Shown here in pieces: positions 44,601 to 57,982 of a stretch of DNA of 64,000 nt. Under the pieces are notes generated by a model. It saw nothing but the letters and a program-made list of their open reading frames with translations, searched no databases and was not told the DNA's origin. The translations under genes were made by a program, and so were the position numbers. The first letter of the stretch is position 1. Each line of letters begins with the position of its first letter. Source of the stretch: Lasiosphaeria ovina (Eukaryota; Ascomycota; Sordariomycetes; Sordariales; Lasiosphaeriaceae); the NCBI GenBank assembly GCA_033439765.1, contig JAULSN010000004.1, positions 2,304,001 through 2,368,000 on the forward strand. The letters are read 5' to 3'.

Positions 44601-45115
44601 CGTCCACAGCATCTTGTCCTGCCAAACCCCCAACCACATATTAATTAAGGACTAGTCGGAGTGGGAAAAAAGGGCGCGACTCTGGAATACCATAAAACCC
44701 CATGCTTGGGAAACGCCCGCAAGGGTGCAGCCGCCATTGTGAATGCAGATGTGCTTGCGCCAAAAAAGAGAAACCACCCCTCCCAAATTTTGAATAGAGA
44801 TTTGTTTATCCGCAAAAAATCGCTGTCGAAGCTTGTCGATCAGGTGAAATTGCCTCCGGATATATTGGGTATATAAAGAAGAATTCTTGCGCAGATATAA
44901 CTGAACGTGGGCCCAGTCCATGGGTTCAGAAGGCAAGTATCTAAAAGTCCAACCGGTTGGACATGAGCTGAGGAAAAGCCAAAGTCGTTATCGTGTTCGT
45001 CGGCGTCGCATGGCGATTAATGACCGTAAAATGTGGTCTAAGAGAAAAAGAAAATAAAAAGACGAGAGGTCGCAGCCCGAGGTTTTGCTGCTCGCATCGG
45101 TTGAGAACACGCCGA
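41690..45115. other. Gene-poor spacer, 3.4 kb
   Basis: No supportable gene. It carries the promoter of the DUF3405 gene on the left (minus strand) and the 3' flank of the LIM gene on the right. A short CATA run is near 43898-43911. Confidence 0.4.
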
Positions 45116-47334
45116 CTACATCATTCCCAGCCTCGTCATACGCTTCTCCATTCGAGGCCTTGGGCCCAGTGGGCTTCGGCCGGGAAGGCCGATTCCGGCG
45201 CGAGGACCACCAGGAAGTCCAAGCATGGGCCGAGGAGGGCCTTGTCCGTTTCGAGGCGGTGGCGCGATATTTGTAAGCGTCGGTGGCTGCACAAGCTTCA
45301 TGGCATCTTTTTCGCAGTATGCCTTCTTGTCGACCTCAAAATACGCATTATTCAGAGCCATGCCACATTCGCGGCATCTGAAGCAGCCGACGTGGTGCTT
45401 TTTCGCAGACTCGTCCTCAAGATATTGACCTTCAATCCCTTTGTCACACGTTGTGCAGAGACTGTCGTTCCGCTCGTGGTAGTCCCTCTCGCAGTATGGT
45501 TTGTTCTCGATAACGTAAAATGTTGAAGATGGAAATGGCTGTCGGCAATCCGTGCAGACAAAGCATGCCTTGTGATATCTTCCGGTCAGACGGCCGTCAG
45601 CACTTGATATTGACTTGCCCACAATAGGCTCTTTACAACTTTCGCAGGCGCCGCGCGAGGGCTGGCTCGGATCTCGCGAGCGTGATCGTAAGGGCCCCCG
45701 GGGTCCAAAACGCGATCTATCTTGCATTGGCTCAGGTGATCTTGTCAGCCGCGGGGGAGCGGTTGGCAGTGGCGAAAAGTCATCTCCAACAATCAGCATA
45801 GGAGCATCGGCAGCAGAAGGAGGATCGGCGGTGGATGGGGTGTCGATGACTGGCGAGTCAATAGGCGATACTCCTTGGCGATTGCGCGGGTCAATTCGCG
45901 GGTCATAGCGTCGGTCATAGCCTCGGCCACCTGGCGGGCGGATAGTCAACGGTGGCGGTCTCCCTCTCGTATCACTGGCCGACCGCGTGGGCGGAGATAC
46001 CACTTGCACTCTAATGTCTGGTTCTACCATGGAAGGCTGGAGATCCGACATGATATTGTCGAGTCCCGACGTATCAGAGGGATTTCTCCCCCACTTTGAA
46101 CTCGCCGACCTTGGCGGACTGGACCGTGAGCTTGCCTCGCTTGGACGACGCTCTGGTTGGCTAAAACCTGATGCGCTCGAAGACGACGAGTCGGAGGGTG
46201 CGTGGTATGGGTTTCCCGATCCAAATTCCTCGGCAAGATTGATAGCCAGGGCCCCAGGGGTACTGGGTCGGACAATACCGGCGCTTCGTGGAGGGGGTGG
46301 GCGGGAGGTATCTGGGCCCCTACTCGGTCTCCTTGACCTCTCGCTCGTCATCAGAAACCTTCCATCCATGTCTTGGGAATCGTCCGAGGGAACACGCAGT
46401 CTGTCAGGCCGTGGTCCCGGAGCAGAGGGTGTACGCATCGGAGGATCCAAAGTGTCGCCTGAGCGAGGGAAGGTCGCGGAGCGGGATGGTAGGCCTAGTG
46501 GCTCCGGTGTCAGTTCCTCCCTTTGAGGAGGACCGAAACCGCCATACCCATTCTTCCTGGGCGCCTTGGGCGTCTTAGAACTGCCCAAGCTCCCGATGCT
46601 GCTGCTTAGATTCGGCGAGGGGCCTTGGCGCTCACTCCAGATGTCGCCAGCCGAGGCCGTCCGTCCAGACAAAGGAGGCCGGCGGCCCGAGTCGAAAGGT
46701 CCAGGGGCGATGGTGTTTGCGCGGTCCATCAGGCTGGAGGCTTGCTTTTTTGCCGTGTTTGTCGGATACAATGAGTCCTCATACCCGTCGCCGTCTCCAA
46801 ATCCCCCATACCCCCCAGGCCTTCTGGACTGCTGCGGAAGCGGCGAATCATCGGCTATCCGTGGAGCGAAGTCCTCGTCTGCCCTTCCGGCGCCGGGCCG
46901 TCCATTGGGAGTCTTTGGCGATACACTTCGGGACCCACTCGACATGCTAACCGGGGTTAGTTCGCCTTGCCCCATGAAGGCGCGGTCTGGGGAGGTGGTT
47001 CATTAGCATATACAGCCTCGAGCAGTTGAGACGACGAATACTCACTAGCCGCGGATGTGTCCACTTGAGGGGGCGTCCGAGATTGCTTGTTATTCGCCGC
47101 GGGGCCGCCAAATGGCATGAACCTCTCGAACAACGAGGGAATGGGCATTGGCGGCGTTGCTGGAGAATTGGTCAGCTTGGATCTGTAGCTATTAAACCGG
47201 TGGGTAGGCATACGCTGCGTTGAAGGTTTACCAGAACAGATATGTTCACCCATCAACGAGATCTCGATCTGCAAGCCACAGTCGGAACATTTCACAGTTG
47301 GCATGAAGCTCGACTCGCGCACTGCACCGGCCAT
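45116..47334 (-). CDS. Paxillin-like protein with two LIM domains
   Basis: Two exons on the minus strand: 47334-47046 and 46986-45116, with a 59-nt intron that has a GCTAAT branch site, giving 719 residues. The N-terminus has a small Cys/His motif (KCSDCGLQIEISLMGEHIC) at about residues 15-33. The middle 500 residues are Ser/Pro/Arg-rich and disordered, and include the SSGSRSVSPKTPNGRPGAG type of tract. Two LIM domains lie at about 545-600 (CESCKEPI...YHKACFVCTDC) and 605-660 (CTTCDKGIE...HVGCFRCRECG). This layout fits fungal paxillin relatives (Pxl1/PaxB), which work in actin-ring assembly, septation and polarised growth. The assignment to that group is by architecture only. Confidence 0.85.
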
Positions 47335-50300
47335 TTTTGATCACGTCCCTGCTCGGGGTGCGACGCTCGAGGCGTGGGTATGTATGAATAGTGAACGAGG
47401 GCGTCGTACGTCGCGGCACGGTCCTTTCCGCCCAGGTCGAAGCCGCCGACCAAGTTACTATTCAAGAACCTCCTTTGGTGCTATTCTGAGTTGCGGGACT
47501 TCCCAGGCTCCCTCCGCCGGAGGGGGTCCAGTACGTGAGCAGAGGTCTTCAAGGCGACAAGTCGTCTTGGTCTTGTCGTCGAGGCCCGACGATGTCGAGC
47601 AAGTAATGGCGAAGATTGGGGATGGCGATTGCTTCCAGCAGCCACTCGCGCGTTGTCCTTCAAGGAGGCCGGGTGGTGGAGGCAGTTCAGTTGCACTGGG
47701 GAGAAGTTGTTTTGCGGAACAAAAGGAGAGACAGGAAGGAGCCGAGGGAGGGATGGGATGCCAAGCCAAGCCGGGGCCACGGGCTACTGCAAAGTTGACA
47801 AACCCCGAGCATGCGGATTCTGCGGGGAAAGCAAACGGCGTGGCAAGCTGTTGCGGAATGTGTCTCGTTGCTAACTTTGCTGAATGAGATCCTCGAGAGG
47901 GATGAGCAAGCGCAGATGTTTGCGGGAGGTGAAGAACGAGCGGGTGTGTAACAGCAATCGGTGAGGATGACCACGACCCTGGCCCCGGCCCCGGCCTCGA
48001 ATTCGTGGACGATTGCTGTCAGGGTCGACGACCTAGGGTCGGTCGATGCAGGGCACCCTCGTAACGCAGCCAGGGCAGGGCAGCCCACAGTGTCCAGGAC
48101 CCAAGGCAGGCCCGAGTGTCTCCGCAAAAACAAGTGAAGAAGATGTGCGCGATGTGCACGGATGGAGCGAGGATCAAGCTCGATGCGGCCAGCCCCTGAC
48201 TGCTAGCGTTGCCGTTCGTGAACTGCTGCCAGCTGTAGCGATGCCGAATGTTGCTCTAACCTGGTGCGGCAGGAACCCGCCTATATCCCCTGCCAGCCCA
48301 GACAAAAGCAAATGCGTATCAATCCCGATGCGGCGAGCGATGGACGATGGACCCCCCGGCGAGGTGGGTCATGGGTGCACTGGCGAATCTGCGAAGTCTG
48401 GGGACCTGAAGATACCTACTGGGGTCTTCGGTAACTACTGGAATCGAAGGTGGATCGTCATCTTGGCGCAGCGGAGGTTCCTTACTGAAAACTGAAGGGA
48501 GTGGTTTATTTCCAATACCGCGAAGCACCTGACGGGAGCTGTGAGAACTCAGAACTGGAACATGGGATGGAGACGGGAGATGAGGAAGGTGCCGACTTCA
48601 TACCGTCCATATCAGGCTGTTACTTAGTGTAGTGTTGACCGAGGAAGGCACACCCCGCGACCAAACAGGTCATGCTCTTACCGAGTTCGACACGATACAG
48701 TTCATGAATCAGGGATGCCCAGGCGCAGGTGATTGCTCCTCGGCCAAGTCCCTTCATTACGCTTTCCTTCCACGCCAAATGCTCAAAACTCCGGAGCACA
48801 GCCCAGTTCGAATTTGGGAAGTCTTGGGCGTGATTTCCTCATATTGATAAATCCCCACCCGATCCGTTTTACCTGTTTCTGTTTAGGGTTTTCTAGTGAT
48901 AATCAGCGCCACATGCCCAGCGATTCGTCCAAGAGTTTTGGGAGCTTGCCGTCTGTGGAGCGGGTACCTTGCAGCTTCCTGTACTGTTCTGTACATTCAA
49001 AACTCTCGAAAGAAAGGTAGGTCATTCTGTATTTTGCACTTGTCACGTCATTAGAAAGACCTTTCACTCGTAAAAGCTGCAACACCAATGTTTGACCAGC
49101 CGCCTGCGAGCAAACCCGTGACATTTTCCGGCGTCTCACTGTCGAGTTATGCCGCCGGCCGTTCACGGATGCGAACGGCACCCGGTCTCGTGGGAGATGG
49201 TCGCTGCCCGCTCAGGTGGCTACCTACCTACCAAGCCGACGGCCCTTCAGCCTTTGACAATCTGTCGTCGTGGAGACGGCGATGCATCACTGCGACCTTT
49301 GATTACCTACCTACCTGACCTGACTAGTTACTCAGTAGCTGGCTGCTCGGCACTGCTCGGACATCAGAATCAGAACCGGACTGGACTCGAATACTCCGTA
49401 CAGCATGCGTGGTTGGATGCAACCGAACGGACAGTTGAGATTATCATTCTTTTAACCCCCCGGCGACCAGCCCACTCCCAAAACAAAATGCCGTTTACCT
49501 AGGTCAACTGCGTTTGGCGAGGTGAGATGGGACGCATTGCCAGCCATTGAGAGACCCTTCTTGCATACAGTCTCATCATTTGTTGGCCCATCTGACCGGC
49601 GCCGGATGAAACCCAGATTGCTCTCTCGCCCACCACCGCTTGGCCGCGGCTCACACGATCCGGGACTGCGCATCGTGTAATCGATTGGCTTTCTCTGGCT
49701 CGCCGACGAACCGCCGCAATCCCGGTTGTTCATTGAGGCTCCTCTACATGTTGCGCCTGTGTGGCTGTCAAGGCGGCTGAATGGCCCTTTGTGCCTCTGT
49801 CGCACACCAGTTTAAGATTTGATCCTCCCCTGAGACGCCCAATGAATTTCGAGATTCCGTTGCCTGCCGAGCAGCCTTCCGGCCGCTGGGAGGGTCCCTA
49901 GGCGAGGCTTGGAAATCCCCCAGGACAACTGAACCTGGGGAAAATGTGGCTGGTCGCTCTCGCTCGCCGAACACCCTGGTCCCGTCCTACTACGTGCTTG
50001 CCTTTGCTTTTTCCCTTCCGATTCCGTTCCGAATGTGCCCGGGCGCTAGGATGGTGTTGTCAGAGCAGCCCCACTCGGCCAACTAGAGCCCAACCGGGAG
50101 GCTCTTTAAGTTCTGCCACGGGCTCTCTCTCACTCCCGACCGTGTCTTGTTTTGGATGTCGTCAGCCGGGCTGGACACGGCACCTATCAAGTCAGCGAGA
50201 CGGCAGAGTCTGTCAAGATGCCGAACAGTCGTCACCACGCGCTCTCTGGCATTGCCGCTGTCTGGGCTGAAGAATTGCGATTTACCAGTCAACTTGCTGA

Positions 50301-53296
50301 ACGATAGGCCATGGACCCCAGGCTGGTCTCCCGAAGCGGCGGTAAGCCAGATTGAGTGAGAGGTGAGGCCTATTGCGGGACCCAATTGCGTGTGTCAGAG
50401 CAGCCCGAAGCCAAGGCGATCAAGAGGTCATCAAATCGCTCTAGGCCTCCAGCCTTCTTCCCCTAGCTCTCAACCTCCTCTTTACCTTGTTTAGGCCTCA
50501 TTCCTACTCGCTTCCAGGTTGCGACTTGGTGGCTAGGCCGAAGTCGAGGGATTGCTCATTTATTACCGAGAATCGCGGGCTCGGTTTGCCCGCTTCAGGT
50601 TGGAATTACAGCGTCACAGCCCCCATTGCCTGTGCGAAAGAGCGTGCAGCAATGTCACCCGCCTTTGACCCACCCTTCACCTTCGATATGCAGCGCACAC
50701 GCCCCCACGGTCGTCTTCATTTGTCGCCTTGCCTGCAGACCGCACATATCTTCAACAGGAAGGCCGACGCCCAACAACGTGTGTAACCCACCATTCTCTT
50801 CCACGACCAGACTGCACCCACACCACTTGAGGAGGGGTTGTCCGACATGCCTGCCTACAGGCGAGTTCCCTCTTGCACATTTGCAGAAAGTCGGGTCGAA
50901 TGAGCCCGTTACACCGATACATTGGAGTTGATGATTTCGTCATCCTAACAATCATCAGACCACTCCACCAAAGTAGCGGCTATGTTCAAATTTATGACCT
51001 ATCGCACAAACCCCCATCACGATGATGCACGACAAAACGGATTGTGTGAGAAAAGACGAATCGAGACTTGCGCCTGATAACCCGATCTGTTAGTCACAAT
51101 GCTTTTCGTTCCCACTTCTGAGAAAGGCTCCTGATCGAGATAAGATGTGATCGGTCTTTCACTTCCACTTCCACCGAGGCCGTTTGGCGCCCAGACGCGC
51201 AGCCCAGACTAATGTTTGCTGCAAGTGATCCCTTTGGCACCTTGACTGGATCTTCGAAACATTGGAACTCGCAGGTCGCTTGCACCTTCCAAGCACGGAG
51301 GCGAACTTGTCCGTTCTCTTGCGCAATGCGTTGCAACGGATTGCCGACGGCAAACTTACTTCAAGTTGACGTATGCGCTGTAACGAGGAAGTATTATCCT
51401 GCGTAATAAGGTCTTCTTGAAGTCTTTGAGTGGATGGATTCCTAGCCCGATCCACGCCCGTTCTTTCAAAGACCAGAATCGGGCGGTACCATCTCGGCAA
51501 ATACTTAGCATCTGCTTATCCAGGAGAGGGTGCTGAATATGGTTGGTATCACCTCCGGTGAGTATGTAAGTTCTTCTCGCTACCGATTGATAACTATCAG
51601 TCCAAGTACCTAAAGAGGAAGTTAATGAATACAAACACTCGAAATACGCCTCGTCGTGCCTGGCAGATGCTACAATCCAGCCCGTCTGTGACAGAACGAC
51701 TTTCCAGGCACTGGACATGTTGGGATGGATTCGTGAAGTTCATCTGCGTCTCCCAAATATCGATGAGGAAGAAAGCATCATCACCCGGGTACTTGGTTCT
51801 AAGATCTAGATGTAAGCAGCTCGGTAAGGCTGTCTAACCAACAGATTCCCAGGATTTACTTGGCTGGTACAGCGTCAGGTACGGGGCCGGAAGGTATGTA
51901 ACCTTCTTCTGATTGTTGTTGATATGTTCAATATCAACAGATAGCTGGCTCAAAACCTCACCATCGGGGCTGCTAAGATCGATCAAGACATACAACATAC
52001 AACAGCATCGTTTGACAGTCTGGAGACGAAAGGGCAAAGCGAAACTGTTTCTTAAACGGTTACAGACGTGCCGGATCGAGTCGTCAAGCCAACAACAACA
52101 ATGAAGAACAAACAATATCCGTGTATTTAGATGTGCATGTGTTTGTGAAGATAATTAGCCAGTTCCGGGGTCTTTTCAGAGCTGACGGCGAACTTGGGTG
52201 TTGGCAAGAAATTCGGGGGCTTGGTCTGTTTGTCTTGTGCAGATGTTGACACATGTCGTGGCTCAATCACCCACACCGGCGACTTGCTGTCCGGCTTCTC
52301 ATGGCCGCCCCCGGAGGCACGGATGCCGATGGGGAGTTTGACAATGCGGGCAAATGCCGACAGCTCTGGCCAATCACTTCGGGGCACGGCCGGGTTGGGA
52401 ACCCCGCACCGTCCGCAACATACGGGCCCCGCTCACCCAACTTTTGGGGGGGTGTTCAGAAGGTGGTGTGCTGTATGTGCCTGCGCTGACTGCGTGTCAC
52501 GGGTGTTTCTAGCCGCGCCACAATTGGCGGGTTCAATCAGAGAGCGGAGACGTCCTCCTTTGTGGGCGCCGCGCTTCGGCAACCCTTACAGCGTGCAATG
52601 TAATGTAGGAAAAGAAAATACGTGGATGTTGTGTGCGTAGGACGTACATGTACAGCCTACCACCGGGCACTGAGAGTTTACTCTCAACTACCTGGGCTAC
52701 CTGGTAACTGCCTTAGGTAGGTAGCTAACTAGCAGTTGCTGTTAGCGCTTCCTTACCCTAGAGAACGCACGATTTCGCAATCAGGAAATTGCTGATATGC
52801 GTGAGACGTGCAGTTGACTGTGCCCGAAAAGCTGAAGGTGCATCCCATCTCGTCTTATCTCTTGGGAATTCTGCAAGTGACGGCATGTGGAGGACTGAAG
52901 GAATGCCTGCACGCGGCGTTTGGCCGTCTCGCTCTATTCGGTCACAACCTAGTGCTCCATCCAAATACATCCAGTGTACTCCTGCCTCTCCCGCTTTTGA
53001 GTTTGTGTGCTGCTCAGCTCTCGCCTCCGTTGGCTCGCTCCTTCCTGCTTGTGTCATCATGGGCACTCCATGTTCCGAGTCCAATATCCATGCAGGCCCA
53101 GGCGAGCCCATCCAGAAAAGTCCAGCACCCGAACTGTCCGAGGCGTGGAGCCTTATTCCCAGCTTTGCAGTAGTCGCAGCCCGACTTGTACCTAGTGTGG
53201 CTGCTGTGCGTGTGTGAAGTAGCTTTTAAGTCCCGTTCCCTTCCTTCACCGCCCACACCACAAACTCCGCGTCCGCTCCGTCGTGCCTCAGACAGG

Positions 53297-53306
53297 TATA
53301 TAAAAG
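53297..53306 (+). promoter_or_regulatory. TATA box of the inositol-3-phosphate synthase gene
   Basis: TATATAAAAG, a strong match, about 540 bases before the start codon and 200 bases before the presumed leader intron. It has the right orientation for the downstream gene. No UAS-INO element was recognised. Confidence 0.5.
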
Positions 53307-53507
53307 GAAGGCTTGCCTGCCGTCCTTGCCTGGCCCAAACTTTGCTCTGTCAACTTCCGTTTCCCGTCTCCTGCCTTCAAACTCCAGCTCCGTATTGATA
53401 TCCTGCCGCTGCACTCCTCGAACAAACGGACTTCAAGCTTGATCGACTGATCGCGCTTTCGAGCTGCGATCCGAAGCCGTCAAAACGTTCTCCAACCTCC
53501 TGAACTC

Positions 53508-53839
53508 GTGAGTTTTGCTAGTCCGCGTTTCGGCTCAGACGTTCGCTGTTGCCATATCTGAGGAAGTAGCCCTCTGCTAATATAAAAACCCCAGCGTCCA
53601 TCACCCGTACGCAGGAGGCCGTTGCTCTGCCTCTCCGGGGAGTACGGGGGACTCGATCTTTACTCGATAGAGACACTTTCCAGAACCGGCAAACCTATCT
53701 CTCACTCTCACTCACCCTTTATCTCTCTTCCATATCTCTACCCTCTACCCTCTCACCTCTCACTCACTTTTTTTCGCCTAAACCTACCCACCCTACCTAC
53801 CCATCCCTTACCTACCCACCCCCACCCTTCTATTCATAG
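53508..53839 (+). other. Probable 5'-leader intron
   Basis: A GTGAGT donor at 53508 and a TTCATAG acceptor ending at 53839, five bases before the ATG, enclose 332 nt of CT-rich sequence without a useful start codon. Splicing here would give a compact leader from the TATA box. It is predicted from splice motifs only. Confidence 0.4.
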
Positions 53840-53844
53840 AAAAG

Positions 53845-55596
53845 ATGGCACCCCATGCTGAGGTCGACGTGGCCTCTATCAACGGTAACGGTAATGGGCA
53901 CCTGAGCTCCAGTGGAGCCTCCAATGGGTCCGAATCCCGTGAGCTCTTCACGGTCGAGTCGCCCAATGTGACGTACACGGATTCGGAGATCCGGTCCAAG
54001 TACACTTACCGCACCACCACGGTCAGCCGTGGAGCCAATGGCAAATATGTCGCCACTCCGCGCGAGACTCTGTACGACTTCAAGGTCGACCGCAAGGTCC
54101 CCAAGCTCGGCGTCATGCTGGTGGGCTGGGGCGGAAACAACGGCTCCACTGTGACGGCCGGCATCATTGCCAACCGCCGTGGCCTCGTTTGGGAGACGCG
54201 CGAGGGCCGGCGGGCCGCCAATTATTACGGATCTGTCATTATGGGCTCTACTATGAAGCTCGGCACCGATTCGGAGACGCTCAAGGATGTCAATATCCCG
54301 TTCCACGACGTTCTGCCCATGGTTCATCCCAATGATTTGGTTATCGGCGGCTGGGACATCAGCCGTCTGAATCTCGCTGCTGCCATGGACCGTGCTGCAG
54401 TATTGGAACCCACCTTGAAGGCACAGGTCCGCAAGGAGATGGCCGAGATGATGCCGCTGCCGAGCATCTACTATCCCGACTTCATCGCCGCCAACCAGGA
54501 GGACCGCGCTGATAATCTGATTCCCGGGTCCAAGGCCTCGACGGAGCACGTTGAACAGATCCGCAAGGACATCCGGTAAGGACCCTTTTAGTGTGAATCC
54601 TGGAGTGGGGACTGACTGGAAAACAGTGACTTCAAGGCCAACCACAACTTGGACAAGGTCGTCGTGCAGTGGACCGCCAACACAGAGCGATTCGCTGACA
54701 TTGTTTCTGGCGTGAACGACACGGCTGAGAACCTGCTTAAGGCCATTGCCGATGGCCACGAGGAGATTGCCCCGTCGACCGTGTTTGCCGTCGCCTCTAT
54801 TCTCGAGGGCGCGCCTTTCATCAACGGCTCGCCCCAGAACACATTTGTGCCCGGTGCCATCCAGCTTGCGGAGCAGCACGGATCCTTCATTGGCGGCGAC
54901 GACTTCAAGTCCGGCCAGACCAAGATGAAATCCGCCCTCGTCGACTTTCTGATCAGCGCTGGCATCAAGTTGACCTCGATTGCCAGCTACAACCACCTTG
55001 GCAACAATGACGGCAAGAACTTGAGCTCCCAGAAGCAGTTCCGCTCCAAGGAAATATCAAAGTCCAATGTTGTTGACGACATGGTCGAGGCCAACAACGT
55101 TTTGTACGCCCCAGGCGAGCATCCTGACCACACGGTCGTGATCAAGTACATGCCCGCTGTTGGCGACAACAAGCGTGCCCTGGACGAATACTATGCCGAG
55201 ATCTTCATGGGTGGCCACCAAACCATTTCGTAAGTCTTGCTCGCCCATGACCACTCGCACCAAGAGGCTAATTGTCTTTTTTGCAGGATCTTCAATGTTT
55301 GCGAAGACTCGCTCCTAGCCTCTCCCTTGATCATTGATCTTGTGTTGGTCACCGAGATGATGACTCGCATCCAGTGGAAGGCTCAGTCAGCTGGCAGTGA
55401 AATCACAAAGGACTTCAAGAGCTTCCATAGTGTTCTGAGCATTCTCAGTTACATGCTCAAGGCCCCTCTGACGCCCCCCGGCACGCCTGTCATCAATGCC
55501 CTGGCCAAGCAGCGCGGCGCTCTTACCAACATTTTCCGCGCATGTGTTGGCCTCGAGCCCGAGTCAGACATGACTCTGGAGCACAAGCTGTTCTAG
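53845..55596 (+). CDS. INO1: Myo-inositol-1(3)-phosphate synthase
   Basis: Converts glucose-6-phosphate to inositol-3-phosphate with NAD, the entry step to inositol lipids. It is cytosolic. Three exons: 53845-54575, 54627-55229 and 55287-55596, giving 547 residues, about the family length. Hallmarks are the NAD-binding [14 protein letters not shown] at ~94-107, [19 protein letters not shown], the [11 protein letters not shown] loop, [14 protein letters not shown] with the catalytic-site asparagines and lysine, [21 protein letters not shown], and the C-terminal [19 protein letters not shown]. Both introns (51 and 57 nt) are in frame. Confidence 0.97.
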
Positions 55597-56210
55597 AGCA
55601 CACGGTATTGGGGGGGTTTTTTTTTGGAAGGGTGCCGTGGACAATCCAATTAGAGACAGAGACCCAATGTTTTCTTCACTTCGTCATAAGCTCCTTCTAG
55701 GGGAGACATTGCATGGTATTTTTTGGCCGTTGAGCTGCAGAATGGGTGTAATTGGCACAGATAGTTGGCGCAGCTCAGCGTAGGCGGGGTGGCCTGAGAA
55801 AATTCCTTAGACAGTCCTTACATAGACATAAACCAAAATACGAGCGATTATCCACATCTGTTCTGGCATATATCAGGAGAGTTTGGCTGCTGACGGTAGA
55901 TGAACAACCTAACATTGAAAGTGATCTGCCGAGGCATCAGTGTCTTGTTTTCGTACCAAGTCGAACATCAATGGCCCTAGTAATGTTCAAGTACGAAGCG
56001 TAGCCCAAGCAATAATTATCTAAGTACTTCTGGTACAGCAAACTCTTTCGTGCTCGTATACACACGACAGTTGTCCGTATTTCCCTCAGCCATTTAGAGC
56101 ATATCCGTCCCTCTGCCCATCACACAAAGTCCACTTACAGGTACCAAAGTTTGCGACGACATTTACACATACATTAATTCAACATACGTTGCGGCGAGGT
56201 GGCCTGCCGG
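55597..56210. other. Convergent 3' spacer
   Basis: Spacer between the INO1 end (plus) and the OB-fold gene end (minus). It has a T-rich tract right after the INO1 stop. No gene was seen. Confidence 0.4.
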
Positions 56211-57982
56211 TCACCACTCCACGCCCAGAACACAGAGCCTCGCCAGCCCCTGAAACCAGCCAAACGTTAGCGTGACGCGCGAGTACTGCAGCTGGTCTTC
56301 CACCATCCGCAGCCTGCCCGAGTCGAGGGCCGTCAGCTCCTTCCAGGCCTCCTTGGGCCCTTGCTTCTCCTTTCCTGCCGCTCCGCCATCGTTGGGGACG
56401 ACAGTGCTTCCGAAGAAAAGCTCCGTCCAGGCTCGGTCGCTCCAGATCAGCTTTCCCGCTGCGATGGAGCCGGTCTCGTCGGCCAGGGGGCCGATGATTC
56501 GGGGGTTCAGAGCGAGCTCGCACTCGCTTCTGCAATTCTTGCAAGTGGTACGTGTCTGGTTGCCGTAGATGGGTACGCCGCAGCTTTGGTGGAAAAGAAA
56601 GTCAGTCTACACTCATTTGGTAGTAACGGCGTAGGATGTAGATGGACATGTGTGTGTGCTCGCTCACCACTCAAAGCAGCACAGCATGCCTCGGCCCGCG
56701 ATCTCGGTAATACGGACGACGAGAATCACCATGTTCAGCTTGCCAGTGAAGATGAGATTGGTTTCGTCCCTTGCCCAGACGTCGACGTCGGCCAAAGTGA
56801 AGAGGGTTCCCGAGTCCGATTCCAGGCCACCGATTCCTTTATCTGCACCCCAAATGTCCGAAGGGAAGGGGATGTAGACGCTTTCTTTCCTGGTACGATT
56901 CGCGGCCATCCGCCGTAGCCAATCGGCATCAGGGAACACGGGGTCGACTTCAATCATCGATGTACTGCCAATGCCGAGTTCTGGGATGTCATTTTTCTTG
57001 CCCGTCAGACGGAATAGGGGGTTACTGATAAGCAGGATAGTATCGTCAGGGTACCACGCCCTTGCAGACAGTACTTTGTCCTCCCACAGCCGCAGTACGC
57101 AGCTGTCCGTCTCGTCAACGACGTGTACCTCGACCATCTTCAAATCTCTCTGTGCCTTCACCGACCAGACTGTCTTGCACGGGCCGACGCTGGAGACGCA
57201 GACGACAACTCTTGGACTGGGGGCGCCATCGTGGCCACCGTTTAGGTAAGCACGGAGGTTCATGAAGGCCGACATGGGAGACGATTCCAGAGAGCCACTC
57301 GCGCTGTCGTAGTTTAGGGGGAGTCGGCAGAGCCATGATTCGTCCGAGCCAGGCTCTTCACGGTGGAAGCGGATACATGACTGGGACGCTGGGCTAAGGT
57401 GGACTGGGATCATCATGGCCCCGAAAGGGGCACGCAATGGAAGCGCATTCGAGGACTCGGCTACGAAGCCAGTCCACACGGTAACAAGGCTCCCAAGCTG
57501 AATGTCGTTGACATCAACGCCCGCGGCCGTGAGCTTTATCTGTGCAGGTCCCGCAATGCGGCGTTAGCTCGTAGCTTGTGGGCGTAAGTGTTGTAGTCTG
57601 AAGGATAGCAATGGAGTGGCTATGGCTTGTTTAACAGGCAGGCACTCACGACAACAACACCCGTGTCGTCCTTCACGGCCAGGAAGTGGAATCCCAGAAC
57701 CCGTGGACGTCTGGGTCCGCCGTCCTTGCCGCCGTCGTCTGAAACAAAGTTTACGAGGCGGCCTATGAAGCGCACCTTGCCCGGTCCCTGGTGTAGCTCG
57801 CTGATTTGGACTGGCTCGTACGCCCCTTTCGGTTGCCATGTTTGGGTGAGGAGGGGCGGAGTCACGTCGGCCTTGGCTGGGTTGGGCTCGTCGTTGCTAC
57901 CATTCGGGCCAGGCCCCTGGGGTTTTGGAGGGAAGGAGGGTGCCTTCTTTTGATAGAACGATTGGATCGACGGGGTTACCAT
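56211..57982 (-). CDS. OB-fold protein with a four-cysteine insert (RPA1/MEIOB-like)
   Basis: Three exons on the minus strand: 57982-57650, 57539-56668 and 56583-56211, giving 525 residues with phases matching. The N-terminus (TPSIQSFYQKKAP) resembles the start of proteins that bind PCNA, but it is not a full PIP box. The first OB-like region is FIGRLVNFVSDD to FLAVKDDTGVVVV. A second is RVVVCVSSVGPCKTVW through VEVHVVDETDSCVLRLWED. A third follows with a Cys cluster CCFECCGVPIYG...TCKNC, which probably binds zinc as in the large RPA subunit. After it comes NPRIIGPLADETGSI with the Trp residues of an OB strand. This order recalls RPA1/MEIOB, which bind single-stranded DNA, but I cannot place the exact family. 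Stopping at the TGA at 56664 would cut the cysteine cluster in half, so the intron 56584-56667 is preferred. Confidence 0.75.

Larger units (their letters stand above)
47335..53844. other. Longest gene-free stretch, 6.5 kb, ending in the INO1 promoter
   Basis: No supportable gene on either strand. Sequence is mixed and not notably AT-rich or repetitive; short CTAC/CCTA runs occur near 49210-49310 and 52700-52730. The last ~600 bases hold a TATA box and a probable leader intron of the inositol-phosphate synthase gene. Long non-coding RNAs or distant regulatory sites cannot be excluded. Confidence 0.4.

Noticed and set aside
45993..46526. Plus-strand frames over the LIM gene's middle
   Set aside because: The LIM protein's disordered Ser/Pro/Arg region leaves the opposite strand open by composition alone.
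53830..54996. 388-codon open frame on the minus strand
   Set aside because: It is antisense to INO1. The sense strand is an unmistakable inositol-phosphate synthase.
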